Origin: Bacillota bacterium
GTDB taxonomy: Bacteria > Bacillota > Dethiobacteria > Dethiobacterales > Dethiobacteraceae
DNA length: 23,594 nucleotides
Assembly (NCBI GenBank): GCA_012800215.1
Contig: JAAZJT010000031.1
Span: forward strand, 1 to 23,594
Direction: 5' to 3'
In this document: one piece after another, positions 15,093 to 22,377 of the stretch
Layout of the letters: every line of letters starts with the position of its first letter
Position numbering within the stretch: position 1 is the first letter of the stretch
The notes under the pieces: model-generated
The model's database searches: none
Told to the model about the DNA's origin: nothing
What the model saw: the letters and a program-made list of their open reading frames with translations, nothing else
Position numbers and translations under genes: made by a program

Positions 15093-16416
15093 AGTTATAA
15101 GTACCACCCCTATTGCCGGCTTTCCAGCCAGGCTGCTGTTAACTATATTGCTGTTATTAACTGCATACTATCGGCTTAAGTTATTTTATCTTGCTGTTTC
15201 ACTCTACTTGGTCTATTTATTATGGAGTTATTATTGGGCTATTAGCAGCTGCCGTTATATTAATGCCAAGGTAAATAACTCTCAGAGAAATATTTTTACC
15301 GGGGAGACTTTAAGCTGGGAGGTAAAACTGGCCAACGGTTGGAATTTACCTGTAGTTCGCAGCAGTATTGACTTTACATTACCAGCTTTTTTTGCCGTTG
15401 CCGATGATAAAATATTTGTTAGTGAAGAGCCAAAGGAAGTAAATGCAGAAAATAGCAGTTGCATTTTTCTGCCTTGGCAGCAGTATTCTGCATACTATGC
15501 ATGGCTGAAGGCAAAAGAAGAAGTAAATTTTACTATAGAAGTAAAGGCTCAGCTAAGAGGCATTTATTATATCCCACCGGTAGAGTTTTCTGTCGGCGAT
15601 CCTTCTGGTCTGTTTTATGGTAAAAGGGAAATTACTGCTGGCGATTATCTTTATGTTTATCCCCAGCTTCAAAAAGAGGTAGCTATTGCCCAAGCACTGG
15701 CTTTGACGGAAAAGCAATTAGAATCAGGAAACGCTTTGGAAGACCGTTATACTGTAATTGGTGTGAGAAGCTATCAGCTGACAGACCCCATTAAAAGTAT
15801 TAACTGGTATGCTACAGCACGTACAGGCAGTTTAAAGTCGAACCTTTATGCACGTAAAAACTCTTTTAACTGTCTGATAGTTTTTGATACGAGTGTTTAT
15901 GAACAGCCTGCTGATGTAACCGAAATTGTACGTGCAAAAGACCCATTACTGGAAAATGCTATTAGCTTTGCAGTTAGCTTGGCACTGTTTCAGCTTGAAC
16001 AGGGTGCCAAAACAGCTTTTTATACTAACTCACCTCTTTTACAGTGGCAATACAGAGAGGAGCTGCGGCAAACAAAAAAGCTTCCTTATTTAAAAAGGGT
16101 AAGGAAGATTTCTGATATAACTTTTGCTGATGGCGATGAGCAAGCGCAAAGGATACTGAAGCTTGCTGCTTCCATTGATGAAAGCAGCCGCGCTTCGCGG
16201 GAAGAACAGGAAAAATTATGGTTAAAAGTGATGGAAACAGCTTCTGATAGCATGGTCTATATCTTAACTTATAATAGGCCCCCAGCCTTTTGGTCCTCTT
16301 TAACAGGCAGTGATGAAACTACGGAAAAATTGGCTGAAAATCCCCATGAATTTTACAGCGCAGCAAGGCTGGCTGCTTTACAGGCCGCCGGCTATCAATT
16401 AATTAATCTAGGTTAA
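15079..16416 (+). CDS. DUF58 domain protein
   Basis: A 445-residue membrane-associated protein. Two hydrophobic segments near residues 13-50 are followed by a beta-rich region and the DUF58 signature GVRSYQLTDPIKSINWYATARTGSLKSNLYA (usual form REYxxGDxxRxINWxxSARTGxLxVK). Next comes LIVFDTSVYE, whose DTS fits the start of a VWA-like metal-binding fold. DUF58 proteins are the standard partners of MoxR ATPases. Its ATG lies within the end of moxR, with only a weak AAAGG upstream, so it probably relies on coupled translation. A DUF4129-like membrane protein follows after 13 bases. Its molecular function is not established. Confidence 0.9.
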   Translation: MKKYRVISTTPIAGFPARLLLTILLLLTAYYRLKLFYLAVSLYLVYLLWSYYWAISSCRYINAKVNNSQRNIFTGETLSWEVKLANGWNLPVVRSSIDFTLPAFFAVADDKIFVSEEPKEVNAENSSCIFLPWQQYSAYYAWLKAKEEVNFTIEVKAQLRGIYYIPPVEFSVGDPSGLFYGKREITAGDYLYVYPQLQKEVAIAQALALTEKQLESGNALEDRYTVIGVRSYQLTDPIKSINWYATARTGSLKSNLYARKNSFNCLIVFDTSVYEQPADVTEIVRAKDPLLENAISFAVSLALFQLEQGAKTAFYTNSPLLQWQYREELRQTKKLPYLKRVRKISDITFADGDEQAQRILKLAASIDESSRASREEQEKLWLKVMETASDSMVYILTYNRPPAFWSSLTGSDETTEKLAENPHEFYSAARLAALQAAGYQLINLG

Positions 16417-16429
16417 AAGGGGTAGCTGT

Positions 16430-17815
16430 ATGATTTGGCCTCTTCTTTTGATATGCATTTCTAACTATAGTTGGTATTTAATTTTTACAAATAATGCAGT
16501 GACCATTAATGTAGGGGAACTACTAATAGGTCTTATTTTTAATTCTCTTTTACCTGCATTTTGGGCTTTAGCTCTTAATAGCAAACTAAGCTTTCGTGAG
16601 CCTACAATTACAACTACCCTGCGCAAAAATTTGCAGCAATTTTTACTTTATAACGGTCTCTTTAGTTTGATAAACATCCTAAGGGGGAATTATCTTAATC
16701 TCCCATTGCGTTTGGCATGGCTGCTGCCCTTTATCTGGCAGGGCCTGTCCTGGTTTTGTGGCATAAATGCTGTTTTTCAATTGATTTCACCTTTAAAGAA
16801 AACAGGAAGTATCAGTCTTAGGGCTGTGGAGAGCAGTTTTATTATATTTCTTCCCGCTCTGATTATATTGCATCTTATGGGTGCACCTTTTATAACCCTG
16901 TTTTTGTTGTTGGCAGGCTGGCTTATAGCTCTATTCATAACACTTGATATGGAGGGGCATGGGGTACAAAAAAAACACTATTTTCGTTACGATTTAATAG
17001 TTTTACATTTGTTTGTTCCTGTCGTCACTGCAGCCTTGCTTTTTTTTATAACTTTTTCTCAAGAGGCCTATTTTATTTTAAAGTTTGTACAAAAAAAAAT
17101 AATCAATATGTTTTTTGCTGCAGCAAATTATTTAAATCATATTTTTTTACAGGGATTCAAAGGAAAAAAATATCTGGAACCTAATTCGTCTTCAAAATCT
17201 GGCATACGTGAAATAGTGCCGCCTTTACGGGAAATGCCTCCCTGGTTAGGCCACCTTTTCATCTTAGTTGCAGCAATTTGCTTGTTAACTGCTTTATCGA
17301 TTTTAGTAAAGGTAGTTAAAAACAGGAATAAGTCGAAGCTCGTTTTAAAACCTCGGAGCAGAACAAAGGCAAAAGTAACTATCAGGCAGTTATTATTACT
17401 GGTTAAATCTTGGTTGCGCAATATATTAAAAAGTATAAATGGTTTTATCCAAAAAATAGGGATACTCTTTAAGTCACTGGGGCAAAAAATAGTCAATTTT
17501 ATCCGCCGGCTGAGGCAGCCTAAAACACCCACTGATAAAGTTATACATAATTTTAATCTTTTGTTACGGTTAGGGCAAAAAAGAGGGCTGCCGCGACAGC
17601 TTTGCGAAACGCCTTTAGAATATATTACCCGACTGCAGCACTTCCATAGGAATAGTTTTTTTCCAGTAGTAGAAGTTAGTCAGCTTACGGCTCTTTTTTT
17701 GCAAGCTGTTTATAGTAATAATCCCATAGGAGAAGAACAGTCTGAGGAAAGTATCCGCCTAATAAAATGCATTGAAAGCAAATGGGTCGGGCAAAAAACT
17801 ACGGAACAAATTTAA
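16430..17815 (+). CDS. Polytopic membrane protein with DUF4129-like C terminus
   Basis: A 461-residue integral membrane protein. Five or six hydrophobic segments occupy about residues 1-20, 27-48, 95-118, 135-172 and 185-207, with a last one at about 270-293. A very basic cytoplasmic linker follows (RNKSKLVLKPRSRTKAK), then a C-terminal region matching the DUF4129 pattern: VIHNFNLLLRLGQKRGLPRQLCETPLEYITRLQ...VSQLTALFLQAVYSNN. In MoxR-DUF58 operons the third gene is often a TgpA-like membrane transglutaminase ending in DUF4129. Here the membrane part and the DUF4129-like tail remain, but I find no Cys-His-Asp transglutaminase core. AAAAGGGG precedes ATG 16430. Function unknown. Confidence 0.75.
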   Translation: MIWPLLLICISNYSWYLIFTNNAVTINVGELLIGLIFNSLLPAFWALALNSKLSFREPTITTTLRKNLQQFLLYNGLFSLINILRGNYLNLPLRLAWLLPFIWQGLSWFCGINAVFQLISPLKKTGSISLRAVESSFIIFLPALIILHLMGAPFITLFLLLAGWLIALFITLDMEGHGVQKKHYFRYDLIVLHLFVPVVTAALLFFITFSQEAYFILKFVQKKIINMFFAAANYLNHIFLQGFKGKKYLEPNSSSKSGIREIVPPLREMPPWLGHLFILVAAICLLTALSILVKVVKNRNKSKLVLKPRSRTKAKVTIRQLLLLVKSWLRNILKSINGFIQKIGILFKSLGQKIVNFIRRLRQPKTPTDKVIHNFNLLLRLGQKRGLPRQLCETPLEYITRLQHFHRNSFFPVVEVSQLTALFLQAVYSNNPIGEEQSEESIRLIKCIESKWVGQKTTEQI

Positions 17816-17875
17816 AAAATTCCCGTCAAAAGGATGGTAATTAAAATGTACTAGCTGCGAGCAAAGGAGAAACTA

Positions 17876-19288
17876 ATGGTTTTTGCGAGTATTAGTTTTT
17901 TATATTACTTTCTGCCAATTGTCTTTATAATTTATTATCTTGTACCTCAGGCTGCCCAAAATATTGTTCTGCTGCTAGCCAGTCTTGTATTTTACTCTTA
18001 TAGTGAACCTGTCTACATTTTATTAATGTTACTGGCAATATTGTCTGGTTTTTTGCATGGGCTTGTCATTGATAAATTTAAAAGCCAAAAAGAAGAAAAA
18101 TACTCCCGGATGGCCATGATATCCTCTGTTGTGGTGAGCATTAGCTTACTGGGTTTTTTTAAATATGCAGATTTTTTTATCGCTAATTTTAACCATGTGT
18201 TTAAAGCTAACATCTCATTTTTAAGGTTAGTGCAGCCAATCGGTATCAGTTTTTATACCTTTCAAATTCTAAGTTATACCATTGAAGTATATCGTGGCAG
18301 TGCTGATGTGCAGAGAAACTTTCTCCATTTTGCCCTTTATGTTTCCTTATTCCCACAGTTAATTGCCGGTCCTATCGTCCGCTATACAACTGTAGCGTCT
18401 GCTCTTGATTCCCGCCGCCATTCCTGGGAAGACTTTGCCATTGGCGTGAGGCGTTTCACTATCGGGCTGGCAAAGAAAGTGCTGTTGGCTAATGTACTTG
18501 GTGAGCTTTGTAGCGCTTTTAAAGCAGTTAGCGAAAAGACAGTATTATTTTATTGGCTTTATGCTGTAGCTTTTACTTTGCAAATTTACTTCGACTTTTC
18601 CGGCTACAGTGATATGGCTATTGGCTTAGGTAAATTTTTTGGTTTTCATTTCCTGGAGAATTTTAACTACCCGTATATTGCTCAAAGTATCACTGAGTTT
18701 TGGCGGCGCTGGCACATTTCCCTGGGAACATGGTTTCGCGACTATCTATATATCCCCCTGGGCGGCAACAGAGTTTCAACTGCTCGCTGGTTGTTTAATA
18801 TACTGCTGGTATGGTTAGTCACCGGTTTTTGGCATGGTGCTGACTGGAATTTTATTATCTGGGGGCTTTTCTTTGGCTTATTGTTGATCTTGGAAAAATA
18901 TTTTTATCACTATCTCTTTGCTAAGCTACCGCCTTTTTTTTCGCATTTGTATGTTCTTTTTTGCGTAATAATTGGTTTTGTTATTTTTGATGCAGGTGGC
19001 ATTTATGACGGTGTTTCAAGTGTTATGGGCATGTTGGGGTTGCTGGAGATGCCTCTTTTTAATCAAGAAGCACTTTATTATTTGCAAAGCTATGCAGTTG
19101 TCTTACTGCTAGCTATAATTGGTTCAACACCTCTGTTTAATGTGCTGGTGAGGAAAGTTAAAAGCAAAAAGCACGGTGAATTGATAGTAAACCTGGTGGA
19201 GCCTGTTTTTTTGCTGGTGCTATTGTTAATGGTAACAGCTTATCTTGTAGATGGCTCTTTTAACCCATTCCTGTACTTCAGATTTTAG
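17876..19288 (+). CDS. MBOAT-family O-acyltransferase (AlgI-like)
   Basis: A 470-residue multi-helix membrane acyltransferase of the AlgI/DltB/PatA group, which moves acyl groups across the membrane for O-acetylation of extracellular polymers. Recognisable stretches are QPIGISFYTFQILSYTIEVYRG, FPQLIAGPIVRY, FDFSGYSDMAIGLGKFFGF, NFNYPYIAQSITEFWRRWHISLGTWFRDYLYIPLGG and LVWLVTGFWHGADWNFIIWG, with the active-site histidine H320. AAAGGAG precedes ATG 17876. The next gene starts 10 bases after its stop and encodes a DHHW/AlgX-like partner, the usual pairing. The target (exopolysaccharide, peptidoglycan or teichoic acid) is not shown by the sequence. Confidence 0.93.
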   Translation: MVFASISFLYYFLPIVFIIYYLVPQAAQNIVLLLASLVFYSYSEPVYILLMLLAILSGFLHGLVIDKFKSQKEEKYSRMAMISSVVVSISLLGFFKYADFFIANFNHVFKANISFLRLVQPIGISFYTFQILSYTIEVYRGSADVQRNFLHFALYVSLFPQLIAGPIVRYTTVASALDSRRHSWEDFAIGVRRFTIGLAKKVLLANVLGELCSAFKAVSEKTVLFYWLYAVAFTLQIYFDFSGYSDMAIGLGKFFGFHFLENFNYPYIAQSITEFWRRWHISLGTWFRDYLYIPLGGNRVSTARWLFNILLVWLVTGFWHGADWNFIIWGLFFGLLLILEKYFYHYLFAKLPPFFSHLYVLFCVIIGFVIFDAGGIYDGVSSVMGMLGLLEMPLFNQEALYYLQSYAVVLLLAIIGSTPLFNVLVRKVKSKKHGELIVNLVEPVFLLVLLLMVTAYLVDGSFNPFLYFRF

Positions 19289-19297
19289 GAGGGCAGT

Positions 19298-20398
19298 ATG
19301 AATAGTACTGTAAAAAATAAATTGGTATCTATTTCCTTTGTCTTTGTCTTGGCAGTAATATTTTTACTGAATTTAATCTGCCCCTCCCAGGATTTATCCT
19401 TTAGTGAAAGGAGAAAGTTGCAGCAGTTTCCTGCTGTCACGTTTTCTTCTTTTCTAGATGGGAGTTGGATTGATAAATTTGAAAAATACAGTCTCGATCA
19501 ATTTGTGTTTAGGGAAGAGTTTAGGACATTAAAAGCTGCTGTGTTGTTTAAGCTGTTCAGGCAAAAAGATAATAATGGCATTTATCTTATTAACGAGCAT
19601 GTTTTTAAAATGGAGTACCCACTAAAAGAAAGGTCCATTGAAAAGGCAGCGCAAAAGTTGAACGAAATTTATGATTACTATCTGCAGGGGATGAATGTCT
19701 ATTACGCCATTATTCCAGATAAAAATTATTTTGCTGCAGCGCAAAATGGCTATCCTTGTTTAGACTATCAGCGGCTCTTAGAACTCATGAATGAAAATGT
19801 TAGAAATATGAAGTATGTTGATCTTTTTAATTGCCTGACACTAGCAGATTATTATCGTACAGATCTGCACTGGCGTCAGGACAGACTGCAGCCTGTAGTA
19901 GCTCAACTTGCGCGTGAAATGGACCTGTCGCCAAACTTAGCAGCGAGACAATATATCAGTGTGACAAAGTATCCTTTTTACGGAGCATATTTTGGGCAGG
20001 CAGCTTTACCTTTAGAGCCTGAGGAGTTAATCTATCTCACAAATGCAACCATTGAGGATGCGGTAGTCTATAATTATGATAAAAAAGAATATCGTAAAGT
20101 TTATGAAGCAGAGAAGTTTGGTCAGATTGATTCCTATGATCTTTTCCTCTCTGGCGCTGTAGCACTGCTGACCATAGAAAACCCTCATGCCCAGTCCCAA
20201 AAAGAATTAATCATCTTCCGGGACTCCTACGGAAGCAGCCTGGCGCCGCTACTTTTAGAAGAGTATCAGAAGATTACCCTCATTGATTTACGTTATATCG
20301 CAACGCACAAACTGGGGGAATTTATCGACTTTAAAGATCAAGACGTCCTGTTTTTATACAGCGTGCTAATTCTTAATAATAGTGAGATGTTAAAGTAG
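19298..20398 (+). CDS. DHHW/AlgX-like SGNH-type acetyltransferase partner
   Basis: A 366-residue protein with one N-terminal membrane anchor (about residues 9-28), the rest outside the cell. It matches the DHHW family that accompanies MBOAT acyltransferases: SERRKLQQFPAVTFSSFLDGSWIDKFEKYSLDQFVFREEF near the N terminus, the signature YYRTDLHW (D189, H191) and FRDSYGSS (D309, S310), which supply the SGNH-like catalytic groups. It probably transfers acetyl groups delivered by the upstream MBOAT protein to a surface polymer. AGGAGGGCAGT sets ATG 19298. Its stop codon touches a hairpin that may end the transcript. Confidence 0.9.
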   Translation: MNSTVKNKLVSISFVFVLAVIFLLNLICPSQDLSFSERRKLQQFPAVTFSSFLDGSWIDKFEKYSLDQFVFREEFRTLKAAVLFKLFRQKDNNGIYLINEHVFKMEYPLKERSIEKAAQKLNEIYDYYLQGMNVYYAIIPDKNYFAAAQNGYPCLDYQRLLELMNENVRNMKYVDLFNCLTLADYYRTDLHWRQDRLQPVVAQLAREMDLSPNLAARQYISVTKYPFYGAYFGQAALPLEPEELIYLTNATIEDAVVYNYDKKEYRKVYEAEKFGQIDSYDLFLSGAVALLTIENPHAQSQKELIIFRDSYGSSLAPLLLEEYQKITLIDLRYIATHKLGEFIDFKDQDVLFLYSVLILNNSEMLK

Positions 20399-20430
20399 AT
20401 TCGCCTTAAGCAAAAGCTTGGGGCGAATCT
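20397..20430 (+). terminator. Terminator-like hairpin after the DHHW gene
   Basis: AGATTCGCC and GGCGAATCT pair over 9 bp, continue as AAGC/GCTT around AAAA after a TT/GG mismatch, and are followed by TGTTG. The stem is strong but the T tract is poor. Confidence 0.6.
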
Positions 20431-20432
20431 TG

Positions 20433-20461
20433 TTGCCATATAATGTAAAATATTATACAAT
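20433..20461 (+). promoter_or_regulatory. Promoter of the RAYT gene
   Basis: TTGCCA, a 17-base spacer and TACAAT. A start near 20468 places REP-like copy D inside a leader of about 115 bases ahead of the transposase gene. Confidence 0.55.
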
Positions 20462-20492
20462 AAATGGTAAATATAGCAGAAGAGCACCACGC

Positions 20493-20517
20493 GTGACAGG
20501 GGACGGTTCCTTGTCAC
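20493..20517 (+). repeat. REP-like palindrome, copy D
   Basis: Arms GTGACAGGG and CCTTGTCAC around the GACGGTT core; one arm position differs from copy C1. Extra C and G outside the arms extend the palindrome by one pair. It faces copy E across the transposase gene. Confidence 0.9.
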
Positions 20518-20582
20518 GTATGCACAGATGATGTGGAAACTGATACAAAAATTATGAGATGGTGTAAGTTAGGGGTGATCAT

Positions 20583-21395
20583 ATGCCTCGGACTGCTAGG
20601 CAGCCGAGCAAAAGTAAAATTTACCATATTATGTTTCGTGGAAATGAATTAAAGAATATATTTTTTGATGTTGAGGACAGGCTAAAATTTTTGCAGCTAT
20701 TAGATGAAAAAGCACTGGATGAGAATTTTACTGTTTACGCTTATTGTCTTATGGATAACCATGTTCATATTCTCCTTTATGGTGAACATGAAAATTTAAG
20801 CAGGCTTGTTAAAAGAATTAATACAAGCTATGTTTATTATTTTAATAAGAAACAAAGTAGAGTAGGGCATTTGTTTCATGATAGGTTTAAAAGCCAGCCT
20901 GTAGAGACGGATGCCTATTTACTTGCAGTTGTAAGGTATATTCATAATAATCCGGTTAAGGCAGGTATGGTGGCAGATCCTTTGGACTACCGGTGGAGCA
21001 GCTACCGTAGTTATGCTGATTATCCCCGAATAAGCTATTCTTGTTTGGATCCACTATATATATTAAAAATGTTTTCAGAAAACATAAGTGAAGCTAAAAA
21101 ACTGTTTTTGAATTTCTCAAAGCAGCAGGAAGAGAAAAACTTAAAAATTATTGATATAGACGAGAATGAGATGCGGAGTAAGGATATTATAGGCGAAGCT
21201 GCAGCGAAAAGCTTCGTGGATAAATATTTGCAGATGAAGGGAATACAATATGACTGTTTACGTGAGAATCGATATAAAAGCATAAGAAACGAATTAATAT
21301 CTGAGTTAAGGAAGAAGTCTAATTTATCTATAAGACAGATAGCATCTCTCTTTGGCGTTAGTAGAGGCGTGGTAAGCAGGATAAGGAAAGTGTGA
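20583..21395 (+). CDS. REP-associated tyrosine transposase (RAYT, Y1_Tnp/IS200-like)
   Basis: A 270-residue single-strand DNA nuclease of the Y1 HUH family. The first 150 residues contain YHIMFRGNELKNIFF, the HUH motif MDNHVHILL (H60, H62), HDRFKSQPVE, and the catalytic tyrosine Y119 in RYIHNNPVKAGM, followed by YRWSSYRSY; this is the RAYT form rather than classic IS200 TnpA. A C-terminal extension of about 100 residues ends in a helix-turn-helix-like LSIRQIASLFGVSRGVVSRIRK. RAYTs act on REP palindromes, and this gene lies between two inverted copies of the window's 25-bp palindrome; its stop TGA is inside copy E. GGGGTGATCAT sets ATG 20583. It appears intact. A domesticated single-copy role is usual for the family. 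Confidence 0.92.
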   Translation: MPRTARQPSKSKIYHIMFRGNELKNIFFDVEDRLKFLQLLDEKALDENFTVYAYCLMDNHVHILLYGEHENLSRLVKRINTSYVYYFNKKQSRVGHLFHDRFKSQPVETDAYLLAVVRYIHNNPVKAGMVADPLDYRWSSYRSYADYPRISYSCLDPLYILKMFSENISEAKKLFLNFSKQQEEKNLKIIDIDENEMRSKDIIGEAAAKSFVDKYLQMKGIQYDCLRENRYKSIRNELISELRKKSNLSIRQIASLFGVSRGVVSRIRKV

Positions 21396-21416
21396 CAGGG
21401 AACCGTCCCCTGTCAC
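21392..21416 (-). repeat. REP-like palindrome, copy E
   Basis: Reverse complement of the perfect form, identical to C1. Its GTGAC arm carries the stop codon of the RAYT gene, and its other end is one base from the -35 of the next promoter. Confidence 0.92.
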
Positions 21417-21417
21417 A

Positions 21418-21446
21418 TTGACATCAGTGGATAATAATGCTACACT
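21418..21446 (+). promoter_or_regulatory. Promoter of the DUF6530-like/GIY-YIG-like operon
   Basis: A consensus TTGACA, a 17-base spacer and TACACT. The -35 starts immediately after REP copy E, so the palindrome lies where an UP element or activator would sit. Start predicted near 21453. Confidence 0.7.
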
Positions 21447-21451
21447 AGATA

Positions 21452-21475
21452 TTAGTAAATTAGTAATTTAGTAAA
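21452..21475. repeat. Three tandem octamers TTAGTAA(A/T) at the start site
   Basis: TTAGTAAA, TTAGTAAT and TTAGTAAA follow one another without gaps, at an exact 8-base period, straddling the predicted transcription start of the gene at 21503. They could be a repressor-binding array or slippage-prone DNA. Confidence 0.7.
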
Positions 21476-21502
21476 CTACTAGATTGGTAACGGAGGACGA
21501 AG

Positions 21503-21982
21503 ATGAAAATACCCACTACTTTAAAGCATAAACCGGTAATTGTCTCTGAAAACTATGAAAATGTTGATGGCAGGAATGCCTATAAAAGTGATGCCAAGGG
21601 CCTTTCCTTAGGGCTGGCGCAGTGGAATGACCGTGGTAAGGTTGATATTTCTGCTAAAGTTTGGCGGCATACAGGAGAAAAATGGTCAAGGCAGTCAGAG
21701 GAATTGCCCCTGCATCGTGTTCTGGATTTAGCAATTCTAGTTTGTCGGGCTCAACAGCATTTTCAGGAAGCTTATCGCTATGAAAATCTATATGATCCAG
21801 AAAAGCCTGTAATTGATCGGGTTGGTTTGCAAGGAGATGCTATGACAGTGTCTGTATGTACAGATAATGAAAAAATAAATGAGGATATTAAGCTTTTTAG
21901 TCAAGCTCTTAGTGAAGATGGGGAGCTTATTGGTGAGCGGTTGCGTACCTTGTCAAGGATTCTAAAAGAAATGGGGTATTAA
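21503..21982 (+). CDS. Conserved protein, DUF6530-like
   Basis: A 159-residue cytoplasmic protein with no signal or membrane segment. From memory, stretches such as GLSLGLAQWNDRGKVDISAKVWRHTGEKWSRQSEELPLHRVLDLAIL are characteristic of a conserved family I believe is DUF6530; its function is unknown. The C-terminal half is acidic and helical (LFSQALSEDGELIGERLRTLSRILKEMGY). GGAGGACGA precedes ATG 21503. It is the first gene of a two-gene unit with the GIY-YIG-like gene, whose GTG start comes one base after its stop, so the products probably work together. Confidence 0.7.
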   Translation: MKIPTTLKHKPVIVSENYENVDGRNAYKSDAKGLSLGLAQWNDRGKVDISAKVWRHTGEKWSRQSEELPLHRVLDLAILVCRAQQHFQEAYRYENLYDPEKPVIDRVGLQGDAMTVSVCTDNEKINEDIKLFSQALSEDGELIGERLRTLSRILKEMGY

Positions 21983-21983
21983 T

Positions 21984-22334
21984 GTGGATTCTGAGCGTAG
22001 GAAACAACTTAAAGAACTATATAAACAAATGAAACCCGAGATGGGTATTTTAGCTATAAAACATACCCATAACAATAAATATTACCTTGAAGGGACTCAG
22101 GATCTAAGGAGTACAGCCAATAGTACAAAGTTTAAACTAAACTTTGGCAACCATCCTCACAAACAACTGCAAAAAGACTGGCAGAAAGATGGGCAAGAAA
22201 GTTTCACTATTGAGGTACTAGAGAAGTTGAAATATGATAAAGACGAAACAAAAACCGATTACAGTGAAGAACTAGATATTCTAAAGATGCTTTGGGAAGA
22301 AAAATTACTACAGCAAGGTGCAGAGTTATATTGA
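21984..22334 (+). CDS. GIY-YIG-like protein with altered signature
   Basis: A 116-residue protein resembling small GIY-YIG nuclease family members: MGILAIKHTHNNKYYLEGTQDLRSTANSTKFKLNFGNHPHKQLQKDWQKDGQESFTIEVLEKL follows the family order (strand, turn, strand, helix, then FxxxxLE). The two name-giving tripeptides are degenerate (GIL and YLEG), no arginine follows at the usual catalytic spacing that I can be sure of, and the C-terminal part is an acidic helical tail ending KMLWEEKLLQQG. It may be inactive as a nuclease or specialised. GTG 21984 follows the previous stop by one base, with AAATGGGG as a weak ribosome site. A bidirectional-looking terminator follows. Confidence 0.7.
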   Translation: MDSERRKQLKELYKQMKPEMGILAIKHTHNNKYYLEGTQDLRSTANSTKFKLNFGNHPHKQLQKDWQKDGQESFTIEVLEKLKYDKDETKTDYSEELDILKMLWEEKLLQQGAELY

Positions 22335-22342
22335 TAAAGGCG

Positions 22343-22372
22343 AAGGGTGCTCTTTTGGGAAAGAGCACCCTT
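22343..22372. terminator. Bidirectional terminator between convergent genes
   Basis: AAGGGTGCTCTTT and AAAGAGCACCCTT pair perfectly over 13 bp around TGGG. It lies between the rightward GIY-YIG-like gene and the leftward sod gene and can serve both, although the flanking T tracts are short. Confidence 0.8.
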
Positions 22373-22377
22373 TACAA

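Noticed and set aside
17137..17532. 131-codon open frame on the minus strand
   Set aside because: It is antisense to the basic linker of the DUF4129-like protein and shows no start signals or family motifs.
21452..21475. CRISPR-like array or direct-repeat origin
   Set aside because: The units are only 8 bases, with no spacers, and there are no DnaA boxes or cas genes nearby.
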